Source of the DNA: a virus
Direction: 5' to 3' (one strand)
Virus record (IMG/VR): IMGVR_UViG_3300030685_000038
Span: 1-46,665 of that record
DNA length: 46,665 nt
The position numbers were made by a program, and so were the translations under genes. Shown here piece by piece: positions 13,608 through 22,113 of the stretch. The first letter of the stretch is position 1. Each line of letters opens with the position of its first letter. The notes below the pieces were generated by a model that was not told the DNA's origin, did no database searches, and was given only the letters and a program-made list of their open reading frames with translations.

Positions 13608-15785
13608 TCAGGGCTTAGGGATAGCGAAGATACGGCCCGTAAATCCCAGTGAGGCACCCTGAGAGCGGGGAAGCTCTTGGAGCTCGCCGGAAGCCAAAAG
13701 GCTTTCCAAAGTCCGCTTCAAGGCAGTCGTGGCACCTTGCCGATCCCCCCGGAATGACGCGAGATTGGCCGTGCGCCGCTGAAAATAAAGGTAGGGGATC
13801 AAGCCCTTTTGCCGTAAGCCGGTGGGTAGGGCATAAGACTCTGAAAGCACCTTTTCATCGGTGGTAAAATAGCCATCAAGGGCGCGGCGAAGGTCTGCGA
13901 TTTGCTTGGAGTCCCCTTGCCCGACATCACCGGAAGTGAATTTTGCTGACATGATATTTAGGTCCTTTTTAACTAGGTTTATAGCCCAAATGGCCTGTTC
14001 TTCTGATATGATAGGCTGGTGCGGGTTATCTGCTACCGCAAGCAAAGCGCCGAGTTTTAGCGCTTTCAAATGGGCGCGATTCCACAATTGGGCTTCGGTA
14101 TCCATTTTGGCATTGTTTATCTTGGCGTCGGCTTCCTCGTTCAGGGCGTCTAAAAGGTTAGCCGCTTCCATACTTTGGGAGACGTTTACCACATCAAAAC
14201 TATTTTGCAAACCGGTGGATGCCGCCACAAGCTCTATCAAGCGACGAGCTAGTTCTTCTGGCACTGCCTGATTGGGGGATTTGTTGGAGGGAGGACGTAG
14301 GCCGGAGTAATGGATTACCAGAAATCTCGGAATCAAGCCTTCCGAGATGTTCGATTGAGAAACCCCCTCATAAAAGGTTTCTGGCGTCGACTCTCCCAGG
14401 AGGGTAAGGCTAGGACTGTGGACAGCGGCTGTTGATTTATCCGAATCGGAATAGACTGAAGCACGCAAAGTTTGATTTGCGCCGCTCTTCCCGTAGACAT
14501 CTAGTAAGACCTTTCGGAACATTCCAGATAAAACATTATGTTTATCGGTGATTGATTGGAGCACTAGTCCGAATTCACCTAGAATAGATACTACACAAGG
14601 CTTTTTCGCTAGGGTTTTCACAAGGGCTGGTCCGGACGCGAATGCAGCGGGGCCAATGAAATCGTCGATGATCGGTACAGTTTGGCGTACTTCTGCCAAG
14701 AGCTTGTCAATGCTACTTTGCATCCCCTCCTTGCCAGTTCCGGTCTTTGCCAAAAGTAAGATATATTGGTTTAGGCCCGCTCCGGAGATGTTGTAAGCGC
14801 GTCCTGTCAAACCCGCAAGCAAACCGATCGTAGCTGCTACTGAGATTTCTTGGACAGGGCGAATGGACACCGATAAGAAATAACGAGCGATTTCGCCCGC
14901 AAAGCCCGGTGGAAGGATAACTGCCCCTTCTTGTTTCTCCTTTGATTTCTTTGGTTTTTCCGGAGTTTTTGGAAGCTGAATTTTTGAAAAATCAATCGTT
15001 TCTTCCTTTTCCCCTCGGACTCTCCGCAAAGAGTAGTCGAGGTAGCGATCGTCTCGGATAGCCTTGTCGCGCTTCCCTAGGGGCGATGCGCGAAAGATGC
15101 GCCGTACTTGGGGATTGGAAGCACTATAGAACGCCAGAATGGAAAGCAATGCTAGGTCCGCTTCCGAGTGACTAGAATAGCCGGTCATATCCCCATTAGT
15201 GAGAGCTTCAAATTTGGCCCCATTTTCGGCACCAATGGCCATGTCAAATAGCTCGTCATCTGTAAGTAGTTCTTTTCCGCTTTCGTCTAACTCGGAAAGA
15301 ACTGCCTCCGGCATTTCGGAGATAAGGGCGTCTATCATGGATTGGTTTTCCACAATAGGTTTATTCCAGATCGCGTTGCCGGTGAGGATCATGAATCTAC
15401 CGGAATCGTAGATTTCGACACGACCCCGATGCCGCCCGCCGCCAGGGAGCTTCCCCCTGGCGATAATATGGTAGCCCCTCCCGCTTGTGGAGATCTCCGC
15501 ATAGCTGGCAAAAGAGGTTACAATCTTTTTGTGCACTTCCTTTTCTTCGGGTGGACAAGGATCGTATTCCTTGTCATCCAAATCAATGACCACGAATGGA
15601 TCAGTTTTAGCAAAGATAAACCCGAGAGGTTTACCCCATTTGGCAGCATCCTCGAAGGTACCCCATGTATTCGGGTCGTTGACCCTTGCCGCTTTGCCCG
15701 TTTTTGGATTGATGGGGCTACGATCCGAACCAGCGATGCACCATTGTGGCAGCACTTTTAGTTCAGGAGGGAGATTTTCAAACAT
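13608..15785 (-). CDS. Primase-polymerase (AEP family) with C-terminal ATPase/helicase-like domain
   Basis: This 725-residue protein probably primes phage DNA synthesis. The N-terminal 170 residues look like an archaeo-eukaryotic primase/prim-pol: LPQWCIAG, then INPKTGKAARVNDPNTW, FIFAKTDPFVVIDLDD with the metal-binding D-x-D near 68-70, and ISTSGRGYHI containing the S-x-G-x-G-x-H motif. A Lys-rich linker around 265-290 leads to a DUF3987-like ATPase region with a Walker A-like AKTGTGKEG. AEP-helicase fusions of this design are known from phage NrS-1 and relatives. It is transcribed alone, opposite to its neighbours, with an AAAGGA ribosome site and its own bidirectional terminator. Confidence 0.8.
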   Translation of the reverse strand: MFENLPPELKVLPQWCIAGSDRSPINPKTGKAARVNDPNTWGTFEDAAKWGKPLGFIFAKTDPFVVIDLDDKEYDPCPPEEKEVHKKIVTSFASYAEISTSGRGYHIIARGKLPGGGRHRGRVEIYDSGRFMILTGNAIWNKPIVENQSMIDALISEMPEAVLSELDESGKELLTDDELFDMAIGAENGAKFEALTNGDMTGYSSHSEADLALLSILAFYSASNPQVRRIFRASPLGKRDKAIRDDRYLDYSLRRVRGEKEETIDFSKIQLPKTPEKPKKSKEKQEGAVILPPGFAGEIARYFLSVSIRPVQEISVAATIGLLAGLTGRAYNISGAGLNQYILLLAKTGTGKEGMQSSIDKLLAEVRQTVPIIDDFIGPAAFASGPALVKTLAKKPCVVSILGEFGLVLQSITDKHNVLSGMFRKVLLDVYGKSGANQTLRASVYSDSDKSTAAVHSPSLTLLGESTPETFYEGVSQSNISEGLIPRFLVIHYSGLRPPSNKSPNQAVPEELARRLIELVAASTGLQNSFDVVNVSQSMEAANLLDALNEEADAKINNAKMDTEAQLWNRAHLKALKLGALLAVADNPHQPIISEEQAIWAINLVKKDLNIMSAKFTSGDVGQGDSKQIADLRRALDGYFTTDEKVLSESYALPTGLRQKGLIPYLYFQRRTANLASFRGDRQGATTALKRTLESLLASGELQELPRSQGASLGFTGRIFAIPKP

Positions 15786-15905
15786 GGCATCCTTTCTAGC
15801 TCCAAGAGCTTTCCTTCAATATAGGCAAAAATCTCTTGGTTTTCTCGCTATTTTTCATATCTTATATAAAGGCGAGCAATGAAGCCGCCAACTGAAAGGG
15901 AAAAG

Positions 15906-16139
15906 ATGAAAGACTTGGGAACCAAATGGGAGAAAGGCGTTTTCAGCCTTGAAATCAGTCAGACGATCGAGTCCCGACTCGATGAATTGACCAATCCCCG
16001 TGATGCGGATGAAACCGCCGAATCAGAGTTTTTGGTCGGTCTCCCTTTCAAGGCGATTCGGGTCAAGCGTACTATTCGCTGCACCGAAGCCGGAACCTTC
16101 ACGTTCATCGAACCGAATTACTCGGAGGTGGTAGCATGA
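15906..16139 (+). CDS. Hypothetical protein heading the recombination operon
   Basis: The 77-residue product starts at ATG 15906 with GGGAAAAG upstream; a longer start at 15879 is possible but lacks a ribosome site. The sequence is mixed alpha/beta and charged (VFSLEISQTIESRLDEL, FLVGLPFKAIRVKRTIRC). No family recognised. A TTATATAAA element near 15862 may be its promoter. Its TGA overlaps the next ATG, so it is coupled to the gene at 16136. Confidence 0.6.
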   Translation: MKDLGTKWEKGVFSLEISQTIESRLDELTNPRDADETAESEFLVGLPFKAIRVKRTIRCTEAGTFTFIEPNYSEVVA

Positions 16140-16609
16140 GCGATGCAACCGATACCCCGATCAATCCAGAATTAGTCGAAGGGCGCGAAGCGGCTAAAAC
16201 TCTTTCCCCGGCCTATTTGGGGTTGCTCGACGCATGGGAAAAATCTGCACAAAATTTGGCTATTGCAAAGAGCCAGGAAATTTCTCTCCGTAACGCGATC
16301 TATCAGTTTTCCTTCGAGAATCCGAAGGAAGGGACGAACTCCAAGCCGCTTCACCAAGGGTGGTTGCTGAAAGCAAAATTACCTATCGACCGGAAGGCGG
16401 ACGAAGCGCAAATTTCATCGGTGCGCGAACTCCTTGCCGAAGTGGGCGGATCTTTGGACGCAGTGGTTCGATTCGAGCCCAAATTGAATGTCGCAGTTTA
16501 CAAGGCCCTTCCGGAAAATCAACGGGAAATCGTTGATTTGATGGTTACGGCCAAGCCGGGAACTCCCCAGTTGGAAATCGTGCTTCCGAAGAAAGCGGCG
16601 AAGGTATGA
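16136..16609 (+). CDS. Phage protein, possibly DUF7173-like
   Basis: The 157-residue product has a helical N-terminal half (YLGLLDAWEKSAQNLAIAKSQEI). The C-terminal half contains VVRFEPKLNVAVYKALPENQ and ends in AKPGTPQLEIVLPKKA. That C-terminal pattern (a lysine-containing strand, then TAKPGTP-x-L) recalls a family of unknown phage proteins found near recombination genes, which I remember as DUF7173. The assignment is from memory and needs checking. It is coupled by ATGA overlaps at both ends. Confidence 0.6.
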   Translation: MSDATDTPINPELVEGREAAKTLSPAYLGLLDAWEKSAQNLAIAKSQEISLRNAIYQFSFENPKEGTNSKPLHQGWLLKAKLPIDRKADEAQISSVRELLAEVGGSLDAVVRFEPKLNVAVYKALPENQREIVDLMVTAKPGTPQLEIVLPKKAAKV

Positions 16610-16749
16610 TGCCGCTAGTGCCTATCGCCGCTGGTTTGGCAGTAGCCAAAATTGTCACCAGCGTGCAAAAATCTGCCACTGCAACCAAAATTTCAGAACC
16701 TCTTTCCAAGGCACTGAATCTTGGAAAAATTTTGGACGTAAAAGCATGA
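16606..16749 (+). CDS. Tiny hypothetical protein (47 residues)
   Basis: This frame begins ATGATG overlapping the previous stop and ends in a TGA that overlaps the next ATG (16746). The product starts with a moderately hydrophobic segment (MMPLVPIAAGLAVAKIV) followed by a polar helix (SVQKSATATKISEPLSKAL). It may be membrane-associated. Coupling at both ends is the main evidence. Confidence 0.5.
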   Translation: MMPLVPIAAGLAVAKIVTSVQKSATATKISEPLSKALNLGKILDVKA

Positions 16750-16952
16750 ACATAGAACCTATCAAAGGTGCGGTGATTCATTGCCATCACCAACCCGGAG
16801 ACCCGGACTGTGACTGCTATCCGGAATGCCCGGAATGCGGTAACTCATACGATCCCGAAGAAGGGCACTTTTGCGGGGAAGACGACCCGTGCTACGAGTG
16901 CACATCCATGAGGTGTAACATTTGCGAGTATGGCGACTCGGAGGAAATCTGA
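16746..16952 (+). CDS. Small zinc-ribbon-like protein
   Basis: The 68-residue acidic product is dense in Cys and His. It has HCHHQPGDPDCDCYPECPECG, continuing into FCGEDDPCYECTSMRCNICEYG. Several C-x2-C pairs would support one or two zinc ribbons. Small zinc proteins of this type can be nucleic-acid-binding or protein adaptors; no specific family is recognised. The gene overlaps its neighbours by four bases (ATGA) upstream and one base (TGATG) at the start of the JAMM gene. Confidence 0.65.
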   Translation: MNIEPIKGAVIHCHHQPGDPDCDCYPECPECGNSYDPEEGHFCGEDDPCYECTSMRCNICEYGDSEEI

Positions 16953-17500
16953 TGCGTCCAACCATCGGGATGACTGCGTATTCAGACAAATGCAGTGATA
17001 CGATATCATTTTCACTCGAATTGATTGATTATCTTTGGGGAAGACGCCAGCAGACATCTAGAGATCCTGAATCAGGAGGTCAACTATTCGGGATTATCAA
17101 TAACTATGGCATAATTGTTACGACTGCATCCGGCCCATATTCAAATGATATGAGGAGTTCAACGCGCTATCAATCCGATCCCCTTCAGGCTCAAAAAGAA
17201 ATTGAGCAACAGGCAAAGCGTGGACAGCTATATCTCGGAGAGTGGCATACTCATTGTCAAAATCTACCTAATCCTTCACATTATGACATTACTGCAATGA
17301 AGGCATTAGTGGCATCATCTTCATTGAACTTGCGCCATGCAATTCTTCTAATAGTTGGAAATAACCATATTCCGAACAGCTTTTATATTGAATCATTCGG
17401 CAAAACCGATTCGATCAAGTGGAATATGATCGGATTAAGTCAAAATGAGACAAGCGCCAAGCGTAAAAACTTCACTGCGGAGGAAATAGGCAATGCCTGA
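16952..17500 (+). CDS. JAB/MPN (JAMM) metalloprotease-like protein
   Basis: The 182-residue product carries a complete JAMM zinc-site pattern: Glu at residue 40 in PESGGQLFG, then EWHTH (His 99 and 101), Ser 109 and Asp 112, that is H-x-H-x7-S-x2-D. Family members cleave isopeptide or peptide bonds at ubiquitin-like tails; bacterial relatives act in desampylase-like, tail-tip (lambda gpK) and antiphage (CBASS Cap3, Bil) contexts. Here the gene stands among replication genes, far from the tail-tip NlpC/P60 gene, with no E1/E2 or ubiquitin-like partner that I can see. The start at 16952 overlaps the preceding TGA. Substrate unknown. Confidence 0.8.
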   Translation: MRPTIGMTAYSDKCSDTISFSLELIDYLWGRRQQTSRDPESGGQLFGIINNYGIIVTTASGPYSNDMRSSTRYQSDPLQAQKEIEQQAKRGQLYLGEWHTHCQNLPNPSHYDITAMKALVASSSLNLRHAILLIVGNNHIPNSFYIESFGKTDSIKWNMIGLSQNETSAKRKNFTAEEIGNA

Positions 17501-17735
17501 ATCTACTAAATTGGAGATCAAGTGCCCTTTGGATGCGATTTCGATACTGCTAGAGACCATCCAGGTGCTTAATGTTGCTGGAACTGCGTTTTTCAAAGTA
17601 GCCCCGATCGAGATCCGCAACAACCCCGATATGGTGAGAGCATTGGAGAATCACACTTCGGCTCTAAATCATGCATTGCAGGTGGCTGAATGGTACCGAG
17701 GGAATCTCAAAATACTGGAGAAACAGTTTGAATGA
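17493..17735 (+). CDS. Hypothetical helical protein
   Basis: The 80-residue product overlaps the JAMM gene by eight bases. It is mainly helical (LDAISILLETIQVLNVAG, then NPDMVRALENHTSALNHALQVAEWY). It has no membrane segment and no cysteine cluster beyond one Cys near the N-terminus. The overlap suggests joint translation with the JAMM-like protein, so it could be a partner or substrate, but nothing in its C-terminus (LKILEKQFE) looks like a Gly-Gly ubiquitin-type tail. Confidence 0.58.
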   Translation: MPESTKLEIKCPLDAISILLETIQVLNVAGTAFFKVAPIEIRNNPDMVRALENHTSALNHALQVAEWYRGNLKILEKQFE

Positions 17736-17808
17736 CTGTTTCCTTGACTATTTTACCGCTTTCTTTCTGGTAGCGGCAATGGTCTATTTCGGGGTAAGGC
17801 TACTATAA
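17728..17808 (+). CDS. Possible tiny membrane peptide (26 residues)
   Basis: A TTG at 17728, seven bases after GGAG, opens a frame ending at TAA 17806-17808. The translation ends in a clean membrane segment (FTAFFLVAAMVYFGVRLL). It overlaps the end of the previous gene by eight bases. The ribosome site and the hydrophobicity support it; the small size and TTG start make it uncertain. Confidence 0.35.
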   Translation: MNDCFLDYFTAFFLVAAMVYFGVRLL

Positions 17809-17829
17809 AACCTAAATATGGCCATCTTT

Positions 17830-17850
17830 TTCAAAGAAAAAGGCTATATT
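17830..17850 (+). promoter_or_regulatory. Promoter-like motif, TTCAAA-N9-TATATT
   Basis: TTCAAA (17830-17835), nine bases, TATATT (17845-17850), 25 bases before the ATG at 17875. It is one of the recurrent sites with exact 9-base spacing. Confidence 0.5.
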
Positions 17851-17874
17851 CTAACTATCAAAAGAAAGGGATTT

Positions 17875-18609
17875 ATGCTAACTTGGACTACGACCGATCA
17901 AGCAGCGGCTTCGCAGGGCATTGCTGCTTTGATCTATGGCGAGTCGTCGATGGGTAAAACCACTTTGGCCGCTACCCTCGACCCATCGAATACAGTCATC
18001 CTATCCGCCGAAGCGGGACTGCTTTCGCTGCGAAAGCACAAGATTACGGCGGTCGAAATTCACAACTTGGACGATCTCAACGAGGCGTTCGATTTGGTGT
18101 TCAGCGCTTCGATGGATTGGGTCAAGAATGTGGTTCTTGATTCTCTCACCGAGATCGCCGAACAGATCTTGGCGAATCGTAAAACGGTTCGTACCGATGC
18201 GCGGCAAGCATACGGGGATATGGGCGACGGAATGATCGCCATTGCCAAGAAGTTTCGTGATGCCCCCGGCAAAAATAAATTCCTTTTGTGCAAACAGGAA
18301 TTTATCCAAGATGAAACTTCCAACCTCATGCTGAGTAGTCCGGCAATGCCAGGTAAAAAGGTTGGCCCACAGCTTCCTTATCTCTTCGACGAGGTGTTCA
18401 AAATTGGAATCGGAAAAGATCCGACCACCAAAGAGACCTTTCGTTATATCCAAACACAGCCCGATGTGAATACCAGAGCAAAAGATCGGTCGGGTGCTCT
18501 TGAGATGTACGAGCCTTTTGAACTCGACCCCGCTACCGGATTTCCGGTTCCTGGAACGGGACTTGCCAACATCATCGCGAAAATCACAATCAAGGAAGGT
18601 GCACAATGA
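17875..18609 (+). CDS. RecA-like recombination ATPase (AAA_24/Sak4-like)
   Basis: The 244-residue product has Walker A GESSMGKT at about residues 22-29 and a Walker B-like hydrophobic strand ending in Asp (VKNVVLDSL). It has the general order of phage single-domain RecA-type ATPases used for single-strand annealing or strand exchange. The ATG at 17875 has an AAGAAAGGG ribosome site; the upstream start at 17818 is unlikely because the promoter motif lies between. It overlaps the DUF669 gene by four bases, a pairing common in phage recombination modules. Confidence 0.82.
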   Translation: MLTWTTTDQAAASQGIAALIYGESSMGKTTLAATLDPSNTVILSAEAGLLSLRKHKITAVEIHNLDDLNEAFDLVFSASMDWVKNVVLDSLTEIAEQILANRKTVRTDARQAYGDMGDGMIAIAKKFRDAPGKNKFLLCKQEFIQDETSNLMLSSPAMPGKKVGPQLPYLFDEVFKIGIGKDPTTKETFRYIQTQPDVNTRAKDRSGALEMYEPFELDPATGFPVPGTGLANIIAKITIKEGAQ

Positions 18610-19256
18610 GTCTTTTCCATTTTGACGCAACCCAGGTTCCGACTCTCGGGGATCGCACCCCGATCCCCGATGGAGACTACAATATCAAGGGAGTCGAGGT
18701 CGAGCGAAAGCCCACCAAGGACGATCCGCAATACAGCTTTTTGGCATTCGTGTTTGAGGTGATCGACGGCCCTCATGCAGGATACCGCATCTTCGAGAAC
18801 ATCAATCTTTGGAACAAGAATCCTACTGCGGTGGATATTGCCGCTAAGACTCTGTCTTCCATCTGCCACGCCACCGGAGTTCTTGTGGTGGAAGATCCGG
18901 CGCAGTTGCTGAATCGCCCGATGAAAGCCCATGTCAAGACCTCTCCAGCCAAGCCCCCCTACGATGCGTCGAACAAGATCACGAGCTATGGCACTTATGA
19001 GGGTCCGATCGGTGGCGCTGGGGTTGGTGCAACCGCTGCTCCCGCTCCCGCTCGCCCTGTGGCGGCCCCTGCCGCTCCCGCTCGCCCCGCTGCTCCGATG
19101 GCCCCTGCTCCGGCCCCTTCAATCCCCACCGCTCCCGCTGCTCCCATCCCGCCGCCCTTCGCGGCCTCGATGGCTCCTAGCGCTGCTCCGGCTATCCCCG
19201 ATGCCATTCCGGTCGTTTCCGAAGACGAAACCCCGATTTGGGCACGCAGCAAGTGA
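18606..19256 (+). CDS. DUF669 family protein, probable single-strand DNA-binding partner
   Basis: The 216-residue product has an N-terminal beta-rich domain with the DUF669 pattern: IPDGDYNIKGVEVERKPT, then FLAFVFEVIDGPHAGYRIFENINL. A long Ala/Pro-rich linker follows (about residues 138-200) with repeated APAPARP-type words. It ends in an acidic tip, SEDETPIWARSK. The layout resembles single-strand DNA-binding proteins, which end in acidic tips that dock partners. It is translationally coupled to the RecA-like ATPase. GC-rich linker codons produce several shadow frames on both strands. Confidence 0.8.
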   Translation: MSLFHFDATQVPTLGDRTPIPDGDYNIKGVEVERKPTKDDPQYSFLAFVFEVIDGPHAGYRIFENINLWNKNPTAVDIAAKTLSSICHATGVLVVEDPAQLLNRPMKAHVKTSPAKPPYDASNKITSYGTYEGPIGGAGVGATAAPAPARPVAAPAAPARPAAPMAPAPAPSIPTAPAAPIPPPFAASMAPSAAPAIPDAIPVVSEDETPIWARSK

Positions 19257-19492
19257 GCGAAATCAGAAGGGCCAATCTTAGCGAGTTGATAGTCGCATTG
19301 ATAGCGATCATCACCGCTTGGATCTGGCCTATTACCAAATACGAATCGCCGGCGACGGAATCCGCCCGCGAATCGCCGGCATCTGCGACGAGACCACCGA
19401 TTATTGGGGTCGGTATGGGCGTTGCAACTGCTAGTTTGCGTTTGCACGTCGATGATTTGCCACTTGCCCCAGTTCTGGTTCTGGCAAGCTAG
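19253..19492 (+). CDS. Small membrane protein, frame uncertain
   Basis: A GTG overlapping the DUF669 stop (GTGA) opens a 79-residue frame. It contains a hydrophobic segment near residues 12-27 (LIVALIAIITAWIWPI), then a Ser/Ala/Pro-rich stretch. Between 19318 and 19434 a different frame reads as an equally protein-like sequence (YYQIRIAGDGIRPRIAGI, then CDETTDYWGRYGRCNC). Either a nested second gene or a frameshift may be present. The membrane-bearing N-terminus is the better supported part. Confidence 0.4.
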   Translation: MSEIRRANLSELIVALIAIITAWIWPITKYESPATESARESPASATRPPIIGVGMGVATASLRLHVDDLPLAPVLVLAS

Positions 19493-19513
19493 TAGCGAAT
19501 TAAGATCTGGTTT

Positions 19514-19536
19514 CCCGGCTTCCACGAAAAGCCGGG
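19514..19536 (+). terminator. GC-rich hairpin, weak terminator
   Basis: CCCGGCTT (19514-19521) pairs with AAGCCGGG (19529-19536), loop CCACGAA, followed only by TTTCGGGG. It lies in the 126-base gap before the nuclease gene and could attenuate or stabilise the message. Confidence 0.45.
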
Positions 19537-19618
19537 TTTCGGGGACAAGGAATGGTATTGGTGGCTTTCTTCTCTTTCACCGCCAATACGAAAGGTTCGA
19601 TACCTTTCTCCCCGTCTT

Positions 19619-20527
19619 ATGATTTTAGCAACTAAAACCCTCGCTGCCATTAACTCCGGATTGGAACTAGACCAAGGTGCGAAATACCGAGGGCTGTTAA
19701 AAGACGCCATGTCGGATATCGGGGATGCCTTCGACTCTAAACCGGATCTCATGCCTAGATCGCATCTAGGAGCTTCGCTCATCGGAAAAGAGTGTGCCCG
19801 AGAACTTTGGTATTCTTTTCATTGGGCAGTTTATTCTAGGCATGAGGGGAGAATACTTCGGTTGTTTAATCGCGGGCATCTGGAAGAGGCTCGTTTTATT
19901 GCTCTAATGCGCACCGGTGGGATGTCCACATGGCATCAAGACAATGGCCATCAATTCCGTATCTCCGGAGTTGGGGGACATTTCGGCGGATCCTTAGACG
20001 GGGTAGGGGCCGGATGCCCAGATTTGCCCGTGGGGATCTACTGTCTTTTAGAGTTCAAGACCCATTCAAAAAAGAATTTCGATGCACTAGTAAAGACCGG
20101 GGTTGAGAAGGCGCAACCAAAACACATCATACAATGTAATCAATATATGGGCTATTACAAGCTACCTTGGACTTTGTACTGCGCCGTATGTAAAGATAAC
20201 GACGCTTTGCATTTAGAGTTGATACCTTATGACCGGATGAACCGAGAAAGCTATTTCGAGCGGGCTGGTGCAATCATAGCGGCAAAAACACCCCCGCCCA
20301 AAATTAACCATTCGATCTCTTGGTTTGAATGTAAATTTTGCGATATGAAAGACCTGTGTTATGAGAAGCGGGGATGTGAACATAATTGTAGAACATGTGA
20401 AAATGCTACTCCTATAGCTACAGGCAAAGATGCGATTTGGCATTGCCAGCGTTTTAACCGCTCTTTGAGTAAAGCAGAGCAATTTGCCGGGTGCGAAAGC
20501 TGGAAAGTAATCGAAGGTATGCAATAA
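19619..20527 (+). CDS. Cas4/RecB-like PD-(D/E)XK nuclease
   Basis: The 302-residue product has the order typical of phage Cas4-like exonucleases: GHLEEARFI (motif with His and Glu), GGHFGGSLDGV with the catalytic Asp, LLEFKTH with the E-x-K pair, and QCNQYMGYY. A C-terminal Cys cluster follows (CKFCDMKDLC, then CEHNCRTC) that could hold an iron-sulfur cluster or zinc. The role would be DNA end resection in recombination or degradation. No ribosome site precedes ATG 19619; an internal ATG at 19709 is an alternative. Its TAA overlaps the helicase ATG. Confidence 0.82.
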   Translation: MILATKTLAAINSGLELDQGAKYRGLLKDAMSDIGDAFDSKPDLMPRSHLGASLIGKECARELWYSFHWAVYSRHEGRILRLFNRGHLEEARFIALMRTGGMSTWHQDNGHQFRISGVGGHFGGSLDGVGAGCPDLPVGIYCLLEFKTHSKKNFDALVKTGVEKAQPKHIIQCNQYMGYYKLPWTLYCAVCKDNDALHLELIPYDRMNRESYFERAGAIIAAKTPPPKINHSISWFECKFCDMKDLCYEKRGCEHNCRTCENATPIATGKDAIWHCQRFNRSLSKAEQFAGCESWKVIEGMQ

Positions 20528-22113
20528 TGCAACTGAGGGATTACCAGATCGAAGCGGTGGAATCGATCTATTATTACATGCGTCACAAGCATGGAAATCC
20601 TATTGTAGCTGCTCCTACGGGTACTGGCAAGAGTTTAATTATAGCGGGGTTTATTAAGCGAGTACATTTGGAGCACCCAGAAACCAAGATTCTAATGCTC
20701 ACTCATGTACAAGAGCTTATTGAGCAGAACCTAAATAAACTAAAGGAGCTTTGGCCTTCCGCTCCGGTTGGGATATATTCCGCTGGACTTAACCAGAAAA
20801 CTTTGGGGCTTCCGATCATATTTGGAGGTATTCAAAGTTTATACGGAAAAGGCGAGGAACTAGGCAAGGTTGATATTGTGGTAATTGATGAATGCCACAT
20901 GGTTTCTCCGAGGCAAGAAACCACTTATATGAAACTGATAAATGATTTACTAATGATAAATCCTTTGCTGAAAGTTATAGGATTCACCGCTACTGCTTTT
21001 CGATTGGGCCTTGGGATGCTCACCCGAGGCGGTCTATTTGACGATATTTGCTGGAATGGATGTTCTAAAGACAAATTCAACTGGTTTATTGAAAACGGAT
21101 ACTTGAGCAGATTGGTCCCAAAATCCACCGAAACCATTTTAGATCTGCACGATGTGACTATTCGCCGGGGGGATTTTGTTGAAAAGGAATTGCAGCAAGC
21201 GGTAAACAAGCATTCGATCACGGTTGCAGCAATTGAAGAAACTTTAGAAGTTGCGGGAAATCGAAAGCATTGGCTTATTTTTTCGTCCGGACTAGACCAT
21301 GCCAAGGCCATTGCCGAAGCATTGGAAGATTACGGGGTTTCGGCAACTTGGGTGAGCGGTGACCTAAAGAAGGATGTAAGAAAAGAGCGAATCGACGGTT
21401 TTAAGTCCGGCAAATATCAGGCCATGGTAAACTATGGGGTATTGACCACCGGATTTGATTTTAGCGGCATTGATCTAATAATCATGCTTCGGCCCACAAT
21501 GAGTCCGGTGCTATGGGTACAGATGCTTGGAAGAGGGACTAGGATAGACCCTGAAAAAGAGAACTGCATGGTGCTTGACTTTGCCAGCAATACTGTGCGA
21601 TTGGGGCCTATCAACGATCCGGTGATTCCAAGGAAACGAGGGGAAGGGGGTGTAGGAATCGCCCCGGTGAAGTTATGTCCTACTTGTGGCACCTATATTC
21701 ATGCAAGTATTCGAGTATGTCCCGAATGCGGTTTTGAATTTCCTCCAAATCTCACTGATTGGAGAACTACTGCAAGTACCGCCGAATTGATAGCCTCGGT
21801 GGATGCGCCCTTAGTAGTAGATCATCCTGTGAATACAGTTACCTATTCGGTGCATCATAAAGAGGGCAAACCGCCTTCGATGAAAGTAACTTATATCTGT
21901 GGCTATCGCAGATTCGACGAATATATTTGCTTTGAGCATGGTGGTTTTCCAACAATGAAGGCCAAAGCATGGTGGAGATCCAGAATTCCCACAGGCATTA
22001 TTCCTCCAACTACTGAGATCGCTTTGCTGGCGTCAAAGTTTTTGCCAGCACCAAAAGCTATTAGGGTATGGGAAAAGAAAAAGAATCCGGAGGTGAGAGG
22101 ATATGTCTTCTAA
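20527..22113 (+). CDS. Superfamily 2 DEAD/H helicase with C-terminal zinc ribbon
   Basis: The 528-residue protein has an RDYQ Q-motif-like start, Walker A APTGTGKS, the DECH box in VVIDECHM, GFTATAFR (motif III) and QMLGRGTRID (motif VI). A zinc ribbon follows near residue 390 (CPTCGTYIHASIRVCPECG). It resembles UvsW/RadD-like helicases that remodel branched DNA. The start ATG at 20527 overlaps the preceding stop; the frame upstream of it is not needed. It is followed by an overlapping small Cys-rich gene. Confidence 0.88.
   Translation: MQLRDYQIEAVESIYYYMRHKHGNPIVAAPTGTGKSLIIAGFIKRVHLEHPETKILMLTHVQELIEQNLNKLKELWPSAPVGIYSAGLNQKTLGLPIIFGGIQSLYGKGEELGKVDIVVIDECHMVSPRQETTYMKLINDLLMINPLLKVIGFTATAFRLGLGMLTRGGLFDDICWNGCSKDKFNWFIENGYLSRLVPKSTETILDLHDVTIRRGDFVEKELQQAVNKHSITVAAIEETLEVAGNRKHWLIFSSGLDHAKAIAEALEDYGVSATWVSGDLKKDVRKERIDGFKSGKYQAMVNYGVLTTGFDFSGIDLIIMLRPTMSPVLWVQMLGRGTRIDPEKENCMVLDFASNTVRLGPINDPVIPRKRGEGGVGIAPVKLCPTCGTYIHASIRVCPECGFEFPPNLTDWRTTASTAELIASVDAPLVVDHPVNTVTYSVHHKEGKPPSMKVTYICGYRRFDEYICFEHGGFPTMKAKAWWRSRIPTGIIPPTTEIALLASKFLPAPKAIRVWEKKKNPEVRGYVF

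Noticed and set aside
18995-19525. 176-codon minus-strand frame opposite DUF669
   Set aside because: Ala/Gly repeats mirror the Ala/Pro linker of the DUF669 gene; no start signal.
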